From positions 1 through 7,247 of the forward strand of contig JAKAPV010000154.1 of NCBI GenBank assembly GCA_021806845.1: a stretch of DNA of 7,247 nt, in the 5' to 3' direction. This document shows, piece by piece, positions 1-5,274 of this stretch. The notes under the pieces were generated by a model that saw nothing but the letters and a program-made list of their open reading frames with translations, searched no databases and was not told the origin of the DNA. A program made the translations under genes and the position numbers. Source of the DNA: Bacillota bacterium (lineage in GTDB: Bacteria > Bacillota > Sulfobacillia > JAJZYS01 > JAJYTV01). Positions within the stretch are counted from its first letter, which is position 1. Each line of letters begins with the position of its first letter.

Positions 1-537
1 GGCGACGCGCTGCTGATCACGCCGACGGCGACGGACTACATGAAGTTGAGGAATGAAGACTTCGTCCTCGTGGACCTCGGCACCGGACAGGCGGCGCACG
101 GCCAGCCGTCGAGCGAACTGCCGCTGCACCTCGCGGTGTACAGGGCACTGCCGCAGGTGCAGGCGATCTGGCACGATCACAGCCCCTTCGCGGTGGCGGC
201 GGGACTCGTCACGGACGAGGTCCCGGTGTACACCGGCGAGGGCCACGGCCTGATCGGACAGTGCCTGCCGGTCGCGCCGTACCTGCCGTCCGGCAGCCGC
301 TCGCTCGCCGACGCCGTCGCCGGCACGCTCCGGGAGACCGGGGCCGGGGCCTGCCTCATGAAGAACCATGGTGCCGTGGCCGTCGGTCCAAGCCTGTTCG
401 CCGTGTACTGCGGGGCGATCGCGCTGGAGGAGGCGGCGATGCACTTCCTGCTCACGCGCGGCTTGGGGCCAGCCTCGCTGCCCCCCGAGGAGGCGCGGGC
501 GATCCGCGCCGCCTTCGCAAGCTACCACATGCACTAG
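1..537 (+). CDS. Class II aldolase/adducin-family protein (5' end outside the window)
   Basis: The reading frame is open from base 1 and ends at TAG 535-537, so 178 residues of the C-terminal part are visible. An internal ATG at 40 is not the true start, because family sequence (GDALLITPT) precedes it. Seen in visible numbering: SSE at 37-39, whose Glu matches the catalytic acid of L-fuculose-1-phosphate aldolase; HDH with H58 and H60; and NHG with H123. Together these give the three-His zinc site. Glu-to-His spacing (19 residues) matches FucA. The family (FucA, RhaD, AraD and relatives) cleaves or epimerises sugar phosphates in the cytoplasm, typically giving DHAP plus a small aldehyde. The loop normally reading TPTG reads TPTA here; in FucA that Gly contacts the substrate phosphate, so the substrate may differ. 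Exact substrate unknown. A strong hairpin follows the stop, so this looks like the last gene of an operon entering from the left. Confidence 0.9.
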   Translation, partial: GDALLITPTATDYMKLRNEDFVLVDLGTGQAAHGQPSSELPLHLAVYRALPQVQAIWHDHSPFAVAAGLVTDEVPVYTGEGHGLIGQCLPVAPYLPSGSRSLADAVAGTLRETGAGACLMKNHGAVAVGPSLFAVYCGAIALEEAAMHFLLTRGLGPASLPPEEARAIRAAFASYHMH

Positions 538-554
538 CCTCGAGCGCCACCGCA

Positions 555-600
555 AAAGGAGCCGCCCCCCGCCAAACGATCGGCGGCGGGCGGCTCCTTT
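555..600 (+). terminator. Rho-independent terminator after the class II aldolase gene
   Basis: A 13-bp perfect stem pairs 555-567 with 588-600 (AAAGGAGCCGCCC against its complement). It continues, after one C-C mismatch (568/587), with 5 more G-C pairs (569-573 with 582-586) around an 8-nt loop, AAACGATC. The stem starts with an A run and ends in TTT, the usual A-tract/T-tract arrangement. The U run is short (three, then C), so efficiency is uncertain. It lies 17 nt past the aldolase stop and separates that gene from the SDR gene. Confidence 0.8.
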
Positions 601-639
601 CGCGGTATCCGCCGCACAGCCTTCGGCATAGGATGCAAC

Positions 640-655
640 GGGCAGACGTCTGGCC
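640..655 (+). promoter_or_regulatory. Candidate operator palindrome in the SDR leader
   Basis: GGGCAGACGTCTGGCC has a perfect 10-bp core palindrome, CAGACGTCTG (643-652). It extends to 16 bp with one mismatched pair (642/653). It lies just downstream of a weak -10-like hexamer, TAGGAT (629-634), and 26 nt before the TTG start, where a repressor operator would be expected. No matching -35 box is evident and no regulator gene is next to it, so operator function is inferred from shape and position only. Confidence 0.3.
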
Positions 656-681
656 AAGGGCCGGGAGGCGGGTGGACGGAT

Positions 682-1434
682 TTGGATCTGACCGGCCGTG
701 TAGCGCTCGTCACGGGGTCGAGCAGAGGAATCGGCCGTTCAATCGCCGAGCGTTACGCAAGCGCTGGAGCGCGCGTCATCGTGCACTGCGCCCGCTCGCA
801 TGCAGAGGCCATGGCTGTCGTGCGCGGCATCACGGAGCGCGGGGGAGAAGCGCTCGCGCTCTTCGCGGATGTCGAAGAGCGTCAGGCGGTGCAAAGGCTC
901 TTCGAGGACATCGACGCCGCTTACGGACGGATCGATGTCCTTGTCAACTGCGCCGGCCGCAATCGCGACGTCCCGTTCCTCGAGATGACCGACGAGGACT
1001 TCGCCGTGACCTACCAAAGCCAGCTGCGCGGCACCATCCTCTGCTCGCAGGCGGCGGGTCGCAGGATGCTCTCGCAGGCCGGCGGCTCGATCATCACGAT
1101 CGGAGCCGCCACCGGTGTGCGCGGGCGAAGGAACGGCGCCAACTACTGCGCGGCCAAGGCGGGCGTGATGGTGCTCACGAAGGTCATGGCGCTCGAGCTC
1201 GCACCCACGGTACGCGTCAACTGCCTCGTGCCGGGGTATACGGAGACCGATGAGGTACTGGACCGCTTCAACCTGCGCGACCCGCGGAAGCTTGCTGCAC
1301 ACGTGTCGGGCATCCCGCTCGGCAGGCTCGCTTTGCCCAGCGACATCGCGGAATGGGCGCTCTGGCTCGCTGCGGGCGCACCGCACACCACGGGACAGCT
1401 GCTGTATGTGAACGGCGGTGCCTACATGGGCTGA
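682..1434 (+). CDS. Short-chain dehydrogenase/reductase (SDR), FabG-like, with altered active site
   Basis: A 250-residue Rossmann enzyme of typical classical-SDR length. Seen: the cofactor glycine motif TGSSRGIG (11-18), an NCAG motif (89-92), the catalytic pair Y155 and K159 (YCAAK), a PG turn (184-185) and a VNGG C-terminal motif. R15 and R38, near the cofactor-binding loops, suggest NADP(H) preference (inference). The Ser expected before the active-site Tyr (E. coli FabG, IGS) is Ala142 here (IGA), and the Asn expected in the helix-4 NL motif is Gln114, so only two of the four canonical catalytic residues remain. The start is TTG: no ATG or GTG is in frame nearby, and the N-terminus has the usual few residues before the first beta strand. 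GGGAGG (663-668) and GGTGGA (671-676) lie upstream. The gene stands alone between a terminator and a convergent operon. Family annotation would be 3-oxoacyl-ACP reductase or sugar dehydrogenase; the substrate is not predictable. Confidence 0.9.
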   Translation: MDLTGRVALVTGSSRGIGRSIAERYASAGARVIVHCARSHAEAMAVVRGITERGGEALALFADVEERQAVQRLFEDIDAAYGRIDVLVNCAGRNRDVPFLEMTDEDFAVTYQSQLRGTILCSQAAGRRMLSQAGGSIITIGAATGVRGRRNGANYCAAKAGVMVLTKVMALELAPTVRVNCLVPGYTETDEVLDRFNLRDPRKLAAHVSGIPLGRLALPSDIAEWALWLAAGAPHTTGQLLYVNGGAYMG

Positions 1435-1669
1435 GGCGGGGTGGGAAGAGGTTGCCTCCCTCCTCTCCAGCCCCGAAATTTGTCCGGCAGGCGAGCGATC
1501 CTCGCGAGGCACGCTCCGCAGGCCGCGGGCACCAAGGACAAGCCTTGTGGCCCGTCCCGCACGCTTGGCGCAGTCTCAGGCGGGGGGGGGCGCCTCCTGT
1601 CGAATGCGGTCCGGCTGCATCCGCCGCCGCCCGACAGGTGGCCCGACATTCTGCGGGGCTGTTCGCGCC
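1435..1669. other. Non-coding gap between convergent genes, with several hairpins
   Basis: No convincing gene is seen between the SDR stop and the GH4 stop. Structure present: a 10-bp palindrome CCTCGCGAGG (1500-1509); a hairpin 1526-1554 (CGGGC/GCCCG outer and CAAGG/CCTTG inner stems, 2x2 internal loop, 5-nt loop); a run of nine G (1582-1590) flanked by AGGCG/CGCCT; and an inverted repeat CCTGTCG/CGACAGG (1596-1602, 1632-1638) enclosing an ATGCGG/CTGCAT stem. None is followed by a T run on either strand, so no intrinsic terminator can be called for either gene. Confidence 0.6.
1596..1638. repeat. Inverted repeat/hairpin downstream of the GH4 gene
   Basis: CCTGTCG (1596-1602) is the exact reverse complement of CGACAGG (1632-1638). 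Inside, 1604-1609 pairs with 1615-1620 (including one G-T pair) around a 5-nt loop. An unpaired C-rich stretch (1621-1631) sits on one side. It begins about 32 nt past the GH4 stop on the minus strand and could mark the 3' end of the operon transcript, but it lacks a U tract. Confidence 0.3.
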
Positions 1670-3043
1670 CTAGGCGAACTGCGGCAGGAAAGCGCGATGC
1701 GCCGCGATCAGCGCGTCGAGACAAGTCTTCGCCTGCTGGCGGTCCCCGATCAGCGGGTGCACCTGCGCGGCCTCGAGCAGCGCCTCCCGGGAGCCCGCGC
1801 GGGCGGCCTGCACCGTCAGCAGCTCGTAGTCCTTCACGCTGCGCACGAGACCTCGCGGACCCGGCGGCAGCGGGGGGCAGGGGAGCGGGTGGACGCCTTC
1901 GCCGTCGACGCGGCAGGTCAGTTCCCCCACCTCATGGGGCGCGAGGATGTCCGAAGCGCCTTGGCTTGCCACATTCAGCACGAGCTCCGCCGGCGCTCCG
2001 CCGGCCAGCGCGGACATCGCCTTGAGCGCGAGCCCCTCGTAGCCTTCCTCGCGGAAGATCGTATCGGCGGTGATGCCGCGGTCGTGTTCCGTACGCGTCA
2101 CGTCCGCCATGTAGCTGTTGCGGCGCTCTGCCAGGATCGCGCGGTAGCACTGGATCGCCTCGTCCGCGCCGCCCTGCGCCAGCGCTGCTCCGACCTCGCG
2201 GTAGATGCGGGCGTTCCAGTCTCGCACCATCTCGCCGCGCGTGCGCTCCGACCCGAGTTCGCGCGCGAGGGACGCCTGCCGGAAGTAATAGTAGTAGAGG
2301 TACTCGTTCGGCAATAGGCCAAGGCCCCGCAGCAGATCGGCCCCGAAAAAGCCGAGCGAGCGGACGTGCTCCGCGAGGCGCGGCGCGTCCGAGAGGAGGT
2401 CACCCAGGCGCTCTGTGCCGCCGGCGCGCACCGACTGCACCCAACCGAGATGGTTGAGTCCCTGGTAGCCGATCGTCGCATCCTGCTCGTCTGTCCCGAG
2501 GAAGCGGCAGAGTTCGGTCTTGAGCCCCGAAGGCGCGTCGCACAGGCCGATCGCCCGCGGGTGGCCGTGCTGATGCAGCGCCTCGACGATCAGGCCGGAG
2601 GGGTTCGTAAAGTTCAGAAACCATGCCCCGGGCGCGAGCGCCGCGATGCGTTCCGCGAGGTGGAGGGCGAAGGGGATCGTGCGCAGCGCCATCGACATGC
2701 CGCCGATCCCGGTCGTCTCCTGACCCAAAAGGCCGTACTGGAGCGGGATGCGCTCATCTGCGATGCGTCCCTCCGCCCCGCCGATGCGCACCGCGGAGAA
2801 CACAAAGGAGACGCCCTTGAGCGCGCTGTCGAGATCCCGAGCGACCTCGACCCGGACGCCCGCCGCGTGGCGGCGGCGCAGCGCTTCACCCAGGCCCTGC
2901 ATGATGTGGGCGCGCTCTGGGTCGAGGTCATACAGCCGGATCTCCGCAAGGCCGATCTCGGACGCCCTGCGCAATAGTCCGTTCAGGAGGAGGGGAACGC
3001 GCACCCCGCCCCCGCCGATCACTGCAACGCGACTCGAGGACAA
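1670..3043 (-). CDS. Glycoside hydrolase family 4 enzyme, likely 6-phospho-beta-glucosidase type
   Basis: 457 residues, normal GH4 length. GH4 enzymes use NAD+ and a divalent metal (usually Mn2+) to cleave glycosides by an oxidation-elimination mechanism in the cytoplasm. Seen in order: a Rossmann fold with glycine loop GGGGVRVP (10-17) and an Asp-ending second strand (YDLD, 38-41); RIGG (86-89); GQETTGIGG (107-115); NFTNPSG (144-150); C168 in GLCDAPSG and H198 in GLNHLGW, the metal-ligand pair with the same 30-residue spacing as in T. maritima BglT; and a Tyr-rich YLYYYY stretch (248-253) that probably holds the catalytic Tyr. The overall pattern is nearest 6-phospho-beta-glucosidases, but the family also has enzymes for unphosphorylated substrates. 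The start is TTG with TAGGAGG 8 nt upstream; an ATG at 3048 is out of frame. It is the last gene of the minus operon, 12 nt after the PfkB gene. No PTS gene is visible to supply a phosphorylated disaccharide. Confidence 0.92.
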   Translation of the reverse strand: MSSSRVAVIGGGGVRVPLLLNGLLRRASEIGLAEIRLYDLDPERAHIMQGLGEALRRRHAAGVRVEVARDLDSALKGVSFVFSAVRIGGAEGRIADERIPLQYGLLGQETTGIGGMSMALRTIPFALHLAERIAALAPGAWFLNFTNPSGLIVEALHQHGHPRAIGLCDAPSGLKTELCRFLGTDEQDATIGYQGLNHLGWVQSVRAGGTERLGDLLSDAPRLAEHVRSLGFFGADLLRGLGLLPNEYLYYYYFRQASLARELGSERTRGEMVRDWNARIYREVGAALAQGGADEAIQCYRAILAERRNSYMADVTRTEHDRGITADTIFREEGYEGLALKAMSALAGGAPAELVLNVASQGASDILAPHEVGELTCRVDGEGVHPLPCPPLPPGPRGLVRSVKDYELLTVQAARAGSREALLEAAQVHPLIGDRQQAKTCLDALIAAHRAFLPQFA

Positions 3044-3051
3044 CGCATTCG

Positions 3052-3058
3052 CCTCCTA
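3052..3058 (-). promoter_or_regulatory. Ribosome binding site of the GH4 gene, overlapping the PfkB stop codon
   Basis: On the minus strand the sequence reads TAGGAGG. Its first three bases are the TAG stop of the PfkB kinase, and the remainder completes a full Shine-Dalgarno 8 nt before the GH4 TTG start. Ribosomes ending the kinase therefore sit on the next start site, which supports translational coupling and fixes the TTG as the start. Confidence 0.8.
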
Positions 3059-3964
3059 TGTATTCGGCCAGGCGAGGTCCGGCAGATCCCTGCGCGCCTG
3101 GGCGGGGGTGGGGGCGGCGGCGGTGCCGCCGAGCGCCCCGATCGAGAGACCCGCGGCGTACTGCCCGAGGCGGATCGACGCCGGTTCCCCAAAACCGTAG
3201 ACACGTCCCGCCAGGTAGCCTGCATCGAACACGTCACCGGCTCCCGTCGTGTCGATCGCCTCCTTCGCCGCCGTCGGATGGTGGCGCACGCCGCCTGGGT
3301 CCGCGCGCAGGACGCCGTCCGCCCCGAGCTTCACGATGGCGGACGGCACGAGACGCAGGAGCGCAGAGGCCGCGGCGCGGGGATCCGGCGCACCGGTGAC
3401 GAGCGACGCCTCGCGCGCGTTCGGAAGGTAGATGTCCGCGAACTGGAGCGTGCGGCGCAGCGCCTCGCTCTGCAGCCACTGGGGGTCCGTTCCGCAGTCC
3501 ATCGACACGAAGCGCCCCTGGGCCCTGGCCTCCAGCGCGACCGCCTCCGCGAACGGTCCGCGGCAGGAAAGGTGCACGGTCTCGCACGCAGGGTATTCGC
3601 GCAGTGCGGCGAGGCCGACCTCGCGCAAGGCGTCATCGGCGGGGAAGCCCGCCGTCAGGAACGCCCGGTCGCCGGCGCGGTTCAGCGCGATCGTCGCCGG
3701 CGTACGCTGGGCCTTCCCGCGGATGAGCTCGACGCCCTCCGCCTGCAGCAGGCTCAGCAGGTATCGGCCCGGCCCGTCATCACCGACCGGTGCGGCGAGC
3801 GCCGCCCTGATGCCGAGCCGAGAGAGCGCCGCGGCGGCGATGGCGAAGCCGCCCGGGGCAAGCTCGATGGCGGCTGCGTGCAACTCCTCGCCGGGCTGCG
3901 GCAGGCGCTGCACGGGCGCCGCGACGACGTCCAGGAACGCCGGGCCGATCAACAAAACGTCCAT
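3056..3964 (-). CDS. PfkB (ribokinase)-family carbohydrate kinase
   Basis: 302 residues from the ATG at 3964, typical for the family, which transfers ATP gamma-phosphate to a sugar or sugar-like hydroxyl in the cytoplasm. Seen: an N-terminal strand with D12, a PGG motif (37-39) followed by an alpha helix ending in RLG, and the family's C-terminal signature DTTGAGD (238-244) whose D244 is the catalytic base and whose glycines form the anion hole. The Asn usually found a few residues after the GG, which contacts the sugar, appears to be Ile42 (GGFAI). This suggests an unusual substrate and argues against a confident ribokinase or fructokinase label. A GTG at 3979 would overlap the upstream stop, but GGAGG (3973-3977) lies 8 nt before the ATG, so the ATG is preferred. 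The gene starts 14 nt after the decarboxylase stop and is followed at 12 nt by GH4. Confidence 0.9.
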   Translation of the reverse strand: MDVLLIGPAFLDVVAAPVQRLPQPGEELHAAAIELAPGGFAIAAAALSRLGIRAALAAPVGDDGPGRYLLSLLQAEGVELIRGKAQRTPATIALNRAGDRAFLTAGFPADDALREVGLAALREYPACETVHLSCRGPFAEAVALEARAQGRFVSMDCGTDPQWLQSEALRRTLQFADIYLPNAREASLVTGAPDPRAAASALLRLVPSAIVKLGADGVLRADPGGVRHHPTAAKEAIDTTGAGDVFDAGYLAGRVYGFGEPASIRLGQYAAGLSIGALGGTAAAPTPAQARRDLPDLAWPNT

Positions 3965-3972
3965 GGGCCCAG

Positions 3973-3977
3973 CCTCC
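3973..3977 (-). promoter_or_regulatory. Ribosome binding site deciding the PfkB start
   Basis: GGAGG on the minus strand begins one base after the TAG stop of the decarboxylase gene and lies 8 nt before the ATG at 3964. An in-frame GTG at 3979 overlaps this site, so it would have no Shine-Dalgarno of its own at proper spacing. The ATG is therefore the better start. Confidence 0.7.
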
Positions 3978-3978
3978 A

Positions 3979-5250
3979 CTAGATGCCGATCTCAAAGCGC
4001 AGCCAGTCCGCGAGGGAGTCCCGGCGGGTTGCGGGACGCGCGACGCCGCCCTCGACGAACACCACGGGAGGCACGGGCACGCGGTTGTAGTGTGACGCCA
4101 TGCTGTGGTTGTAGGCGCCAGTGTCGAGGGCAATGAGGTAGTCCCCTGGCGACAGGACCGGCAGGCGCACGCCGCGGGCGAGCACGTCTCCAGTCTCGCA
4201 GTGCTGACCTGCCACGTCGACGACCTCCGTCTCGTCGTCGCTGCTGCGTGCAGGAAGCAGCGACGGGTACGAGCCGTAAAGGGCGGGCCGCGGGTTGTCG
4301 GACATGCCGCCGTCGACGAAGAGATAGGTGCGCCCGTCACCGACGCGCTTGCGCCCTACGACGCGGTAGACGGTTACTCCGGAGGGCCCGACGAGGTAGC
4401 GCCCCGGCTCGAAGATGAGGCGCGGCAGCGGCTTGCCGAGGTCCAAGGCAAACGGCATGAGCCCGTCCCGCACCTGCTCCGCCACCTGGGCCGGCGTGGG
4501 GGCGCCGTCCTCTATGCCGAGGCCGCCTCCCATGTCCAGCTCCTGCGGCCACCAGCCCGTCTCCACGTGCGCCGTGGAGATGAACGCTCCCATGGCGTCC
4601 GCGGCGCGGCGGAAAGGCAGGAGGTCCGTGATGGCGGAGCCGATGTGCGAGTGCAGACCGCGCAGGTTGACCCACTCCTCCCGCAGCGCGCGGCGCACCG
4701 CCGCGAGCGCCTGGTCGTCGGCTGTCGAGATGCCGAACTGGCTGAGGGTCACGCTGGTCGAGAGGGAGGGGTGCGTATGCGGGTCGACGCCGAGCTGCAG
4801 CCGGAGCAGCACGTCCTGCTTGCGCCCGGCGGTGTGTGCCGCTTTCGCGACCGCGGCGATCTCGTCGAGAGAGTCGATCACCACGCGGCCGACCCCTTCC
4901 TTCGTGGCCAGCTGAAGCGCCTGCGGGGACTTGTAGACGCCATGGACGAGGATGCGCTCTGCGGGGAAGCCGATCCGCAGGGCGAACTCGAGTTCCCCCT
5001 GCCCGACCACGTCGAGCAGCATGCCTTCCTCGGCGACGAGCTTGGCGATCCGGCCGATCAGGAGGGCCTTCGAGGCGTAGGCGACGTTCTCGGCGCCGGC
5101 GGCGGCGGCGTAGTTGGCGATGCGCGTGCGCAGTTCGCCTTCATCCAGCAGATAGAGGGGCGTCCCGAAGGCGGAAGCGAGGTCCGGGATGCGGGCGCCT
5201 GCGATGCAGGCCACCCCATCCTCGTCGTAGGCTAGGCTGCGTGGCGGCAA
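3979..5250 (-). CDS. lysA: Diaminopimelate decarboxylase-like PLP enzyme (alanine-racemase-fold type III decarboxylase)
   Basis: 423 residues, normal for LysA, which converts meso-diaminopimelate to L-lysine plus CO2. Seen: K61 in YASKA (PLP Schiff-base lysine), HSHIGS (200-205), GGGLG (241-245, PLP phosphate loop), EPGR (281-284), RPALYG (321-326), CETGD (351-355, Cys and Glu supplied across the dimer) and the Tyr of DTGAY (380). The Arg, Arg, Tyr, Glu and Tyr side chains known to hold diaminopimelate in characterised LysA proteins are all present with family spacing. Departures: HGVYK replaces the usual HGNNK, SQFG replaces SKFG, and VVGQGE replaces VVSGGE. The start is TTG with a G run (GGGGGG) about 8 nt upstream; it is the first plausible start after the GH1 stop in the same frame. 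It sits 24 nt after GH1 and 14 nt before PfkB, an unexpected place for lysine biosynthesis. Ornithine- or other diamine-acid decarboxylase activity is the main alternative. Confidence 0.88.
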   Translation of the reverse strand: MPPRSLAYDEDGVACIAGARIPDLASAFGTPLYLLDEGELRTRIANYAAAAGAENVAYASKALLIGRIAKLVAEEGMLLDVVGQGELEFALRIGFPAERILVHGVYKSPQALQLATKEGVGRVVIDSLDEIAAVAKAAHTAGRKQDVLLRLQLGVDPHTHPSLSTSVTLSQFGISTADDQALAAVRRALREEWVNLRGLHSHIGSAITDLLPFRRAADAMGAFISTAHVETGWWPQELDMGGGLGIEDGAPTPAQVAEQVRDGLMPFALDLGKPLPRLIFEPGRYLVGPSGVTVYRVVGRKRVGDGRTYLFVDGGMSDNPRPALYGSYPSLLPARSSDDETEVVDVAGQHCETGDVLARGVRLPVLSPGDYLIALDTGAYNHSMASHYNRVPVPPVVFVEGGVARPATRRDSLADWLRFEIGI

Positions 5251-5274
5251 TCGGTATACCCCCCGGATGTGATG

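Noticed and set aside
739..1512. A 257-codon minus-strand frame opposite the SDR gene
   Set aside because: It has no recognisable domain and a composition typical of an antisense shadow, while the SDR on the other strand is unambiguous.
1418..2317. Plus-strand frame running from the SDR end through the convergent gap into the GH4 region
   Set aside because: It is mostly antisense to GH4 and has no domain motif; the part over the gap has no separate coding support.
3100..3130. G-rich repeat-like stretch, considered as a simple repeat or G-quadruplex
   Set aside because: It is explained by the Gly/Ala/Pro-rich C-terminal codons of the PfkB gene on the minus strand, and there is no regular repeat unit.
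4105..5235. A long open frame (376 codons) on the plus strand opposite the decarboxylase gene
   Set aside because: The translation is Arg/Val/Gly-rich with no family motif, and it lies antisense to a gene with a full LysA motif set. Long antisense frames are expected in GC-rich DNA.
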